From: Acidobacteriota bacterium
GTDB taxonomy: Bacteria; Acidobacteriota; Blastocatellia; RBC074
Direction: 5' to 3'
Assembly (NCBI GenBank): GCA_018268995.1
Contig: JAFDVL010000102.1
Coordinates: 85,696 to 149,695, forward strand
Length of the DNA stretch: 64,000 nucleotides
Shown: one piece after another, positions 33,970-41,842 of the stretch
How positions within the stretch are numbered: the first letter of the stretch is position 1
How the letters are laid out: every line of letters starts with the position of its first letter
Made by a program: the position numbers and the translations under genes
Notes under the pieces: model-generated
The model's input: the letters and a program-made list of their open reading frames with translations, nothing else
Database searches by the model: none
Told to the model about the DNA's origin: nothing

Positions 33970-34803
33970 ATGATTCTTTGGCGCTTTTTATCTGGTTCGT
34001 TGCCAAAACTGAGTTTCATCTTACTTTTAGGTTTCGTTGTAATGATTTCCAGTTCAACGGTCGTGGCGCAGAAAACCCCTCCAGTCGAAAAACTGGTGGA
34101 CTTTGCCCGGGCGAATTATGGGACTTTGATTCTGCAAAAAAATGGCACGATTAAGAACAACCTAAAACTCATTAGTGGCGATAACGTTCGCGAAGGTCGC
34201 AGTACACTAAAATTTATTCGTAAACCGAAGCTCTCGGAAGACCTTGTTATTCTTGAACTGGACTTGCCAGACACAAAATTTACGATGGGATTTGATGGCG
34301 AGAAAACCTGGGCCTTAAACAACGGCGAGAAAACCGAACTCACCCCAGAGCTCGCAGCTGCTTTTAGATCCTCATATGCGCATAGCTATGAAGCGCTCTT
34401 ACGCTACAAGGAAGACGGAAGCAAAATCGAGTACGTGGATACCAAGAAAATTGCGACTCTCGAAATTGACATCATTGATTTGACGATGGCCGATGGGACG
34501 AAAACCCGCTATGAGGTCAGTCGGCGTTCAGGGCGAGTGTTGTATCTTGAATATGAAACCAAGCCTGCAACACCGGATGGCAAACCGATCAAATACCGTT
34601 TGCATTACAAAGATTTCAAGGTTGTTCAGAACACCAATATCATTCCTTACACAACCGTTGTTTATGAAAACGATGTAATTGTCGAAGAACGCACAGTCAT
34701 CGAAGCAGCTTTTGGCATTCAATTGGAAGAGAAATTATTCAAACCAAACGCACCGGCAGAACAGACTGAGGAAAAGAAAGAAGCCACGCCCACCAAGCCT
34801 TAA
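33970..34803 (+). CDS. exported LolA-like lipoprotein-carrier-fold protein
   Basis: A signal peptide/membrane anchor (about 10-33 from the chosen ATG, ending VVAQ) precedes a domain with long alternating strands (TLKFIRKPKLSEDLVILELDLPDTKFTMGFDGEKTWALNNGEKTEL) like LolA/LolB half-barrels and the DUF4292-type outer-membrane-lipoprotein-sorting relatives. The C-terminus is a low-complexity Glu/Lys/Pro tail. Start choice between 33970 and an upstream GTG at 33910 is uncertain. It is convergent with prmC, 3 bases apart. A role in lipid or lipoprotein handling is inferred from fold only. Confidence 0.65.
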   Translation: MILWRFLSGSLPKLSFILLLGFVVMISSSTVVAQKTPPVEKLVDFARANYGTLILQKNGTIKNNLKLISGDNVREGRSTLKFIRKPKLSEDLVILELDLPDTKFTMGFDGEKTWALNNGEKTELTPELAAAFRSSYAHSYEALLRYKEDGSKIEYVDTKKIATLEIDIIDLTMADGTKTRYEVSRRSGRVLYLEYETKPATPDGKPIKYRLHYKDFKVVQNTNIIPYTTVVYENDVIVEERTVIEAAFGIQLEEKLFKPNAPAEQTEEKKEATPTKP

Positions 34804-34806
34804 GCG

Positions 34807-35658
34807 TTATCGTCTGGACAGAACCATTGTCCGGTCAATTCCCTGGAAATCCTGCAAAGCCCTTGGATCGTTCCAAATGTGACGATCCACCAAGGCTTTG
34901 ATTTGTTCGGATTGCTGGTACCCCAGCTCAAAGATCAAAACCCCATTTGATTGAAGATAATCCGGCGCTTCAGCCAACAGTCGCCGATAAAATTGTAATC
35001 CATCGCCAAAATCCGTGAGTGCGACTTTTGGTTCCCAATCTCGCACTTCCAATTGCAAACCGGGCATCTCGGATGCGGCGATATAGGGAGGATTTGAAAG
35101 GATAAAATCGGCCTTCAGGTTTGGAGGAATTTCTTGAAACAGATCACCCGCAACAAATTTAATTTGATCCTCGACGCCGTTCCGTTTCGCATTGCGCGCT
35201 GCGACTGTAAGCGCCTTTGAGGAAATATCTGTCGCAACGACCTGCGCCTTTGACAATTCGCGAGCCACACTCACAGCGATACATCCCGATCCCGTCCCAA
35301 CATCAATGACAATCGGGTGCGAGAGACTTGCCGCAAGACGGATCGTTTCCTCAACAATTAATTCTGTTTCTGGACGTGGAATCAGGACATCGGGCGTGAC
35401 CTCGAAATCAAGTCCAAAAAACTCCTGCTTCCCCACAATATACTGAAGCGGTTCCCGCGTTGAGCGCCGATCAATATAGTTTTGGAATTGCTTTAGAACC
35501 TCGTCTGAGAGAGTCTGATTGAAGTTGATGATTAAGTATGTGCGGTCTTTTCCCAACGCGTGCGCAAGCAATGTTTGAGCATCAAGCAAATCATTCGGAA
35601 CCGATGAATTGCGAAGCTGCGAGGAAGCCAGCATTAGGGCTTCTGAAATCGTAGGCAT
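34807..35658 (-). CDS. prmC: release factor N5-glutamine methyltransferase PrmC (HemK)
   Basis: Methylates the Gln of the GGQ motif in release factors 1 and 2. The 283-residue protein has the helical N-terminal domain, the linker PLQYIVGKQEFFGLDFEVTPDVLIPRPETE, the SAM motif DVGTGSGCIAVSVA near 120 and the NPPY active-site motif in ILSNPPYIA near 190. Start at 35658 matches family length; longer in-frame starts would overlap prfA. It follows its substrate gene prfA by 112 bases on the same strand, the classic arrangement. Confidence 0.96.
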   Translation of the reverse strand: MPTISEALMLASSQLRNSSVPNDLLDAQTLLAHALGKDRTYLIINFNQTLSDEVLKQFQNYIDRRSTREPLQYIVGKQEFFGLDFEVTPDVLIPRPETELIVEETIRLAASLSHPIVIDVGTGSGCIAVSVARELSKAQVVATDISSKALTVAARNAKRNGVEDQIKFVAGDLFQEIPPNLKADFILSNPPYIAASEMPGLQLEVRDWEPKVALTDFGDGLQFYRRLLAEAPDYLQSNGVLIFELGYQQSEQIKALVDRHIWNDPRALQDFQGIDRTMVLSRR

Positions 35659-35770
35659 TTCTTTAAGTTTAGAGACGATCCATGAGGGAAACAAACCAGC
35701 CACGAATCTGTGGCGAATATTCATTCGTGAAAATTCGTGGCTTGGCGATGTCAATCTTACAATAGTGGTT

Positions 35771-36859
35771 TTATGCACCAACCTGTCGAGCAGTTTCTTC
35801 TTTTAACTTCTCTGCTTGATAGTAGGCGATCAGGGCATCAACAATTTCATCAATATACCCTTCCATAAAAGTATCCAACTGATGAATCGTCAGACCGATG
35901 CGATGATCCGTGACGCGATTTTCTTTGAAGTTGTATGTGCGGATTTTTTCTGAGCGGTCACCGCTGCCAACCATTGATTTGCGTTCAGCCGCAATCGCAT
36001 CGTGCTGTTTTTGCATTTCCTGTTCGTACAACCGGGAACGCAAAATACGCAATGCTTTTTCACGGTTTTTGATCTGTGATTTTTCGTCCTGCATCGAAAC
36101 GACAATTCCGGTTGGAAGGTGCGTCATCCGAACGGCGGAATAAGTTGTATTCACAGATTGTCCGCCAGGGCCAGAGGAACAAAACAGATCAATCCGAACG
36201 TCCTTCATATCAATTTTAACGTCTACCTCTTCAGCCTCAGGCAGAACAGCCACGGTCACAGCTGAAGTGTGAATGCGACCACTCGTTTCCGTTTGTGGAA
36301 CACGCTGGACGCGATGCACGCCGGATTCGTGTTTGAGTTTGGAATACACGTAGTTGCCTTCGATAATGGCTTCGGCTTTTTGAATTCCGCCCATCCCTGT
36401 TTCTGAGATGTCAGAAATCTGCATTTTCCAGCCTTGTCGTTCAGCAAAACGACCATACATTCGCAAGATTTCTGCGGCAAATAAACAAGCCTCCTCACCG
36501 CCCGTGCCAGCGCGAATTTCGAGGATAACGTTTTTCTCGTCATTCGGGTCTTTCGGCAACAAAAGAACCTTCAATTCCTCTTCCGTTTTGACAATACCTT
36601 CCTCGGCTTCCGCCAATTCCATAGTAGCCAGTTCGCGCATTTCGCTATCCGTTGCCGAATCATTCATCAATTCTTTCGCGCCTTCAATATCATTCTGGAG
36701 CTTTTTCAGCGTGCGATACTTTTCGACTACGGGTTCCAGTTCGCGGTGCTGTTTGGTGGCTTTGGTATAACGCTCCATATCACTGATCACCGACGGATCA
36801 GTCATTTGCTGGGTTAGTTCTTCAAATGTTTTTTCAATCTGTGCGAGTTTTTCAAACAT
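35771..36859 (-). CDS. prfA: peptide chain release factor 1
   Basis: RF1 reads UAA and UAG and triggers peptide release. The 362-residue length is typical. The stop-codon recognition tripeptide is P-Q-T in RVPQTETSGRIHTS, a PxT of RF1 type rather than the SPF of RF2, and the catalytic loop reads SSGPGGQSVNTTYSAVR. The protein runs from MFEKLAQIEKTFEEL to a lysine/glutamate-rich end. prmC lies immediately downstream and DUF1385 upstream. No Shine-Dalgarno of note. Confidence 0.97.
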   Translation of the reverse strand: MFEKLAQIEKTFEELTQQMTDPSVISDMERYTKATKQHRELEPVVEKYRTLKKLQNDIEGAKELMNDSATDSEMRELATMELAEAEEGIVKTEEELKVLLLPKDPNDEKNVILEIRAGTGGEEACLFAAEILRMYGRFAERQGWKMQISDISETGMGGIQKAEAIIEGNYVYSKLKHESGVHRVQRVPQTETSGRIHTSAVTVAVLPEAEEVDVKIDMKDVRIDLFCSSGPGGQSVNTTYSAVRMTHLPTGIVVSMQDEKSQIKNREKALRILRSRLYEQEMQKQHDAIAAERKSMVGSGDRSEKIRTYNFKENRVTDHRIGLTIHQLDTFMEGYIDEIVDALIAYYQAEKLKEETARQVGA

Positions 36860-36870
36860 AAATTATTCGT

Positions 36871-36967
36871 CTCAGGTTTCGGGTTCAGGGTTCAGGGCTA
36901 GCAATGCCGAAGAGAGAGACGCTAGGTAGCGGCCCCTGAGACCTGACACTTGATCCTCGAAACATCA
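36871..36967. repeat. fold-back repeat overlapping the 3' end of the DUF1385 gene
   Basis: Arms built of TCTCAGGTTTCGGGTTCAGGG-like units (left) match the complement of the right part, which spells CCCTGAGACCTGACACTTGATCC-like units, with mismatches. The right arm supplies the last 13 or so codons of the DUF1385 gene (ending VSRIKCQVSGAAT), so the repeat has replaced or extended the original end. Confidence 0.55.
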
Positions 36968-38049
36968 ACCATTTCCGACTCCAGTTTTAAGGATTCCTTG
37001 AGTGCATGGATAGCAACTTCAAGCTGATCATCTGATGGCTCTTTGGTTGTCAGATTCTGCAACCAAATGCCTGGGCGGGTAATGAAAGAGAAAAAGGCGC
37101 TGGCTTCTTTCTTCCCTGCCAACTTGATGATTTCATACGAAATGCCCGCAATCAGCGGCACCAATGCGATTCGGGAAATTAGGTTAAAGAGCAAGGAGTC
37201 AAACTTAACGACCGAAAACATAACGATGGAAACAAGCATCACGAGCATCAAAAAGCTCGTACCACAACGAGGATGCTGACGGGGGTAGCGTTTGACATTG
37301 GCCACCGTTAGATCATCGCCCGCTTCCCACGCATACACAGTTTTATGTTCCGCACCGTGATACTCAAACACACGTCGAATGTCCTTGATCATCGTCATGA
37401 TGAAAATGTAGGCGACAAAAAAGACCATGCGAATAATGCCGTCAACCACATTGAAGGCGATGGACGGACGCACGGGCTTCATATAGGCACGTAACCAATT
37501 CCAGGCTTCCAGATACCATGCCTGGTCAGCCGACTGTGTTAACAACACAGCAGGCGCATTTTCCCAACCGAAATACACAAACAGGAAATTCGTGATCAGA
37601 AGTGGGAGGACAACAAACAGGAAAATCGAAAAGCCAAGTCCAAATACGATTGAGCCAGCCATCGCTAGGGTGGTTTGCCCTTCTGCCGCTTTCTCTAGTT
37701 TCTTTTCATCTACCGCATGAGATGTCGCTGCAAATGCTCCAGTCTTTGCCGCAGCGTTCAGCGCCGTAGTGTCTTTTCCTTCTTTCTCAGCTTCTTCAAA
37801 GGCCACTGAGGCGGAAAAGTTGAGTGCCTGCACACCAAGAATCATGGAATGAATCAGGACAGCGCTGCCACGTAAAATCGGGATTTTCAGAAACGGATAT
37901 TTCTCACTCAGTTTCGGCAAGCGTTCCGATTTAGTGGCAATTGTGCCATCTGGTCGGCGTACGGATACGGCATAGGAATTGGGTGCCCGCATCATTACGC
38001 CTTCGATCACGGCTTGTCCACCCACGATAATTTCTTTTTCTGCACTCAT
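36922..38049 (-). CDS. DUF1385 multi-pass membrane protein
   Basis: Members of this family (B. subtilis YqhQ-like) are conserved inner-membrane proteins of unknown function, often near prfA/prmC and rpmE as here. The N-terminus EIIVGGQAVIEGVMMRAPNSYAVSVRRPDG is the family signature. Membrane segments follow at about 145-170, 215-235, 295-325, and the central DIRRVFEYHGAEHKTVYAWEAG and YPRQHPRCGTSFLML motifs contain conserved histidines and a cysteine. The ATG at 38049 has GGAGG 5 bases upstream, better than the in-frame start 8 codons earlier. The last residues are encoded by a repeat element. Confidence 0.92.
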   Translation of the reverse strand: MSAEKEIIVGGQAVIEGVMMRAPNSYAVSVRRPDGTIATKSERLPKLSEKYPFLKIPILRGSAVLIHSMILGVQALNFSASVAFEEAEKEGKDTTALNAAAKTGAFAATSHAVDEKKLEKAAEGQTTLAMAGSIVFGLGFSIFLFVVLPLLITNFLFVYFGWENAPAVLLTQSADQAWYLEAWNWLRAYMKPVRPSIAFNVVDGIIRMVFFVAYIFIMTMIKDIRRVFEYHGAEHKTVYAWEAGDDLTVANVKRYPRQHPRCGTSFLMLVMLVSIVMFSVVKFDSLLFNLISRIALVPLIAGISYEIIKLAGKKEASAFFSFITRPGIWLQNLTTKEPSDDQLEVAIHALKESLKLESEMVDVSRIKCQVSGAAT

Positions 38050-38070
38050 AACGACCTCCAGCTGTAAAGA

Positions 38071-38140
38071 CAAAAACGAAAGCCACAGTCAGCATCAAGT
38101 CCCTTCAGAAAGGAATTCTGATACAGCTAACTGTGGCTTT
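38071..38140 (-). terminator. intrinsic terminator after rpmE
   Basis: An 11-base perfect stem (38079-38089 with 38130-38140) enclosing a smaller hairpin, followed in the minus direction by CGTTTTTG. It ends transcription of rpmE just before the DUF1385 gene, which therefore needs its own promoter or partial readthrough. Confidence 0.8.
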
Positions 38141-38298
38141 GATTATACCTGCTAATGATTGAGAATGGGTGAAATTGTCATTGCGATGGGCGGAAAACTG
38201 ACGAAAACACAGATTTCACCGCATTGCAGATCAAATCTTTGTTGTCGCATATTTTTTAGCATTCCAGTATCCCACAATCCGCAAATCGTAGCCCGCAA

Positions 38299-38523
38299 TC
38301 AATTGGCTTCCGTCGTCGCTGCGGGCTTCTTCCCATACTTCCGTTGGAAACGTTCCACACGGCCTGCGGTATCAACGAGCTTTTGCTTGCCGGTGAAGAA
38401 TGGATGACAGCTTGAGCAAATTTCCACGCTCAGCTCTTTCTTGGTTGAACGCGTCGTCCACGAAGCACCACAGGCACAATGCACCTGGACTTCGTTGTAA
38501 ACTGGATGGATTCCTTCTTTCAC
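38299..38523 (-). CDS. rpmE: 50S ribosomal protein L31 (zinc-binding type)
   Basis: Small ribosomal protein bridging the 50S central protuberance and the 30S head. The 74-residue sequence starts MKEGIHPVYNEVQVHCACG and keeps all four zinc cysteines (C16, C18, C36, C39), so it is the C+ form that can act as a zinc store. Start codon is GTG at 38523, supported by AAGGAG at 8-base spacing. The C-terminal KPAATTEAN tail is an extension beyond the core. Confidence 0.97.
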   Translation of the reverse strand: MKEGIHPVYNEVQVHCACGASWTTRSTKKELSVEICSSCHPFFTGKQKLVDTAGRVERFQRKYGKKPAATTEAN

Positions 38524-38779
38524 GTTACTTTCTCCTTTTCAAAGTACAGCGGGCATCATTGCCTGCTGGCGTTATTGATCTGAGTACAAAGCTCCATGTC
38601 AAAAAAGACAAAAATTCGTAACTCACACCAAACCGCAAGAGTACCTGAATTATACAAATATCGTCAAGCTGAGATGTGGCCAGGCATTTGTTAGCACACT
38701 AAAGAGAATTTGAACTTGCGGCAGCGTTTCAGCGTAATGCGGTTTTCTAAGTTTTTCCTAAAATATCGTAACCCAAATT

Positions 38780-40042
38780 ATGGACAAGCTACTGGCAATT
38801 ATCCGACGCGAATATTTAACGCGCGTGCGGTCGAAAGGTTTTCTCATTGGAACAATCCTGACCCCACTTTTTATGGCAGGAATCGCCTTTTTACCCATGC
38901 TGTTTTTTGGTAAAGGCGATCAGCGATCTTTACGAATCATCGTGCTGGATCAAACAAAAGATGAGTCACTGTATCAACGGTCGGCTAAGTTTTTAACCGA
39001 AAACAATGACAGATCGGATCGAATTGAAGTGAGCCGGGAAGGTATCTCGTCAGAAAATATCCAGGCACGCCTTCAGGCGCTCAATGAAGAGATCAAGGCA
39101 GACAAGTTGGGTGGGTATATTCTGATTCCCTCGGATGTGCTTGAATCAGGAAAAATCGAACAACGCGCCAAAAACCCGAATGACTTCGCGCTTCAGGGAC
39201 GAATTCGCAACGCGGTCAAACAGGCAATCGTCGAGGAACGAATGCTACGCGCAGGCATTAGCCCTGAGAAGGTAAAAGAGGTCAGCAAAGACATCCATAT
39301 TGATTTCATCAATGAACAGGGCGAGCGCGAAACCCCGTTGGCAAAGTGGATTTTGTCGTTCGCAATGGGCATTATTCTTTACATTTCCATCCTCGTGTAT
39401 GGGTTATATGTGATGCGAGGCGTCATGGAAGAAAAACAGTCTCGCATCATTGAAGTCCTCTTATCTTCGGTCAAACCCTTTTACCTAATGCTTGGAAAAG
39501 TAACTGGAATCGGACTTGTTGCGTTAACACAGGTTTCCATCTGGGTTGGGTCAATGTTCTTGATCTCCAGCATTGCTGCGGCGCAGGCTCTTGCTTTTGG
39601 CGAATTCAAAATCCCTCGAATCCCCTTCTCAATGATCGCTTTTATGCTGATCTTCCTGGTGCTCGGATATTTCCTTTATTCGACCCTGTATGCGATGGTG
39701 GGAGCAATGGTTTCCAGCGAAGAAGATGGCCAGCAGGCACAGATGCCCATCACGATCCTTCTGGTTTTGCCGTATATCCTTTCGTCGTTTGTGTTAAGTA
39801 AACCAGACGGATTGATCGCCACAATCCTTTCATTGGTTCCGTTTTTTAGCCCGATTCTGATGTTCATGCGCATTACCGTACAACAACCGCCCTGGTGGCA
39901 GATTGCACTGTCAATCCTGTTGCTGATCGGCTCAATTCTGGGTTCAGTCTGGTTGGCAGCCAAAATTTACCGCGTGGGCGTGCTGATGTATGGCAAAAGA
40001 CCTTCGCTTCCTGAGTTGATGAAGTGGCTCAAATACACCTAA
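38780..40042 (+). CDS. ABC-2 type transporter permease (NatB-like)
   Basis: A 420-residue membrane protein with a membrane helix near 22-42, a large extracytoplasmic loop (about 45-190, containing the charged RIEVSREGISSENIQARL stretch) and five or six helices from about 195 on (FAMGIILYISILVYGLYVMRGVMEEKQSRIIEVLLSS marks the ABC-2 core). The topology and N-terminus MDKLLAIIRREYLTRVRSKGF match NatB/YhaP-type exporters. The ATPase normally encoded just upstream is absent: the region before it holds rpmE on the other strand. Substrate unknown; possibly Na+ or a peptide/drug. Confidence 0.88.
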   Translation: MDKLLAIIRREYLTRVRSKGFLIGTILTPLFMAGIAFLPMLFFGKGDQRSLRIIVLDQTKDESLYQRSAKFLTENNDRSDRIEVSREGISSENIQARLQALNEEIKADKLGGYILIPSDVLESGKIEQRAKNPNDFALQGRIRNAVKQAIVEERMLRAGISPEKVKEVSKDIHIDFINEQGERETPLAKWILSFAMGIILYISILVYGLYVMRGVMEEKQSRIIEVLLSSVKPFYLMLGKVTGIGLVALTQVSIWVGSMFLISSIAAAQALAFGEFKIPRIPFSMIAFMLIFLVLGYFLYSTLYAMVGAMVSSEEDGQQAQMPITILLVLPYILSSFVLSKPDGLIATILSLVPFFSPILMFMRITVQQPPWWQIALSILLLIGSILGSVWLAAKIYRVGVLMYGKRPSLPELMKWLKYT

Positions 40043-40138
40043 ATTTGTTATCCCGAATAGTACGCATCCGGTTAGGAAGGTCTGGCTGGGTTATGGTTTA
40101 ATTGCGGAAAAATCAGTACGACATCTCTGGAGGTTTAC

Positions 40139-41764
40139 ATGTTCAAGTCCTTCTCTCGCCTGCGAATCTATTTCATAGGATTATTTTGCTTATCTCTTAC
40201 TTTCAGCATCATACGTTACGCAGAGGCTGAATCTCCGGCGGTAAAAAGGGATTGGCAAATTGCTCCTCCCGCGCCAATTATCACCGAAGCGGAACGACAG
40301 GCAGAATTCTCTCGCCGTCGTGCAGAAGCAATGAAACGACTCGGCGACAAGGGGATGTTGATCCTCTTCAGTGCTGAACCTCGCTTGTATACCAATGACG
40401 TAGACTATCCCTACCGGCAGGAAAATAACCTGTTTTACCTGACTGGCATCAACCAAAATGGTGTGACGTTGTTGCTGATTCCAAGCGCCACATCGCAACG
40501 TGAAATACTATTTCTTCCGAAACGTGATCCGCGCAATGAAACCTGGAACGGTCGAATGTTATCGGTTGAAGAAGCCCGGAAAATCAGCGGCATTCAGGAA
40601 GTCTGGGACAGCGAACAATTCAATAGTTTTCTTGGCTATCTCTCGTCACGCGCGGGAATGGCACTGGGCAATGGCCCGACGATGCAAGGCAATCCGGTCA
40701 TCCGCAATCCGCAGGACAATCAAAAATGGGCGGCGGAATTTGGCGCGTTCCGCGAAGCGGTGAACAAAGACGAAGCGCAGCTTTATTTGCTCCTGCCAAT
40801 GTTCGGGGGAGCATCCAAAGAATATGCGCAGGAACAAAAGTTCGCGGCCAAACTCCCGCCCGGAGCGACGGGCATGAATATCAAAAGCGCGATGCGAATC
40901 TTCGGTGAATTGCGACAAATCAAATCCCCACTCGAAATCAAAATCATGCAGCAGGCAGTAGACATCAGCATTGAAGCATTCAATCGCGCTTTTGCGGTGG
41001 CCGCGCCGGGCTTGCACGAATACGAAGTTCAAGCCGAATTTGAATATACCTATCGCAAGCGCAATGCTTTCAACTGGGGCTATCCCTGCATCGTGGGCGG
41101 CGGAGACAATGCGACAACCTTGCATTACATCACCAATCAGGAAGTGCTGGCGAACAACAGCCTCTTGCTGATGGACTGCGCAGCCGAATTTGATCATTAC
41201 ACCGCTGACATCACGCGCACAATTCCCGTCACAGGCAAATTCAGCAAAGAACAAGCTGAAATTTATCGCATCGTGTACGCAGCGCAGGTCGAATCCATCA
41301 AGCTGGTCAAAGCTGGCCAGACCAAAGCCGCAGCACAAGCCAAAGCCACCGAAGTCATCAAAGAAGGATTGCTGAGGCTGGGGCTGATTACCTCAAAAGA
41401 AACTAACGAATACCGCACCTGGTTTATGCACGGCACCAGTCACTGGCTGGGAATGAACGTCCACGATGTCGGAACGACCGACACGCTGGCTCCGGGCATG
41501 ATCCTGACCGTTGAGCCAGGAATCTACATTCGCCCTGATGCACTTGATGTGCTGCCGAAGACGCCTGAAAACGAGAAATTCATTCAAGCCGTGCGCCCTG
41601 CATTTGAGAAATACAAAGGCGTTGGCATTCGCATCGAAGACGATGTGCTGGTGACAGAAGGCGAGCCACGTATTATGTCCAACGCCCTGCCCCGCAAGCT
41701 TGAAGAAGTCGAAGCCTTTATGGCACGACTCAAACAACAGATGAACAAAACAGGATTGCCCTAA
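40139..41764 (+). CDS. exported Xaa-Pro aminopeptidase (aminopeptidase P, M24B)
   Basis: Removes N-terminal residues that precede proline. The 541-residue protein has a signal peptide (about 29 residues, ending AEA-E), the creatinase/AMPP N-domain (RLYTNDVDYPYRQENNLFYLTG), and the pita-bread fold with all five dinuclear-metal ligands recognisable: two Asp in LLMDCAAEFDHYTADITRTIPVTG, His in HGTSHWLGMNVHDVG, Glu in LTVEPGIYI and Glu in GIRIEDDVLVTEG. GGAGG precedes the ATG. It stands 78 bases before two tricorn-like peptidases on the same strand, suggesting a shared role in extracytoplasmic peptide breakdown. Confidence 0.93.
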   Translation: MFKSFSRLRIYFIGLFCLSLTFSIIRYAEAESPAVKRDWQIAPPAPIITEAERQAEFSRRRAEAMKRLGDKGMLILFSAEPRLYTNDVDYPYRQENNLFYLTGINQNGVTLLLIPSATSQREILFLPKRDPRNETWNGRMLSVEEARKISGIQEVWDSEQFNSFLGYLSSRAGMALGNGPTMQGNPVIRNPQDNQKWAAEFGAFREAVNKDEAQLYLLLPMFGGASKEYAQEQKFAAKLPPGATGMNIKSAMRIFGELRQIKSPLEIKIMQQAVDISIEAFNRAFAVAAPGLHEYEVQAEFEYTYRKRNAFNWGYPCIVGGGDNATTLHYITNQEVLANNSLLLMDCAAEFDHYTADITRTIPVTGKFSKEQAEIYRIVYAAQVESIKLVKAGQTKAAAQAKATEVIKEGLLRLGLITSKETNEYRTWFMHGTSHWLGMNVHDVGTTDTLAPGMILTVEPGIYIRPDALDVLPKTPENEKFIQAVRPAFEKYKGVGIRIEDDVLVTEGEPRIMSNALPRKLEEVEAFMARLKQQMNKTGLP

Positions 41765-41842
41765 TATTTTCTGGAGAACGCAGATGATTGTCTGCCCTTG
41801 TTCTCAGTAATGTTCCCAACGCTTTTCCAGGAGACTATCGTC

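Noticed and set aside
35771..36859. Unusual P-Q-T tripeptide in RF1
   Set aside because: RF1 tolerates variation in the middle residue of PxT, and GGQ and all other landmarks are standard, so it is not evidence of altered codon use.
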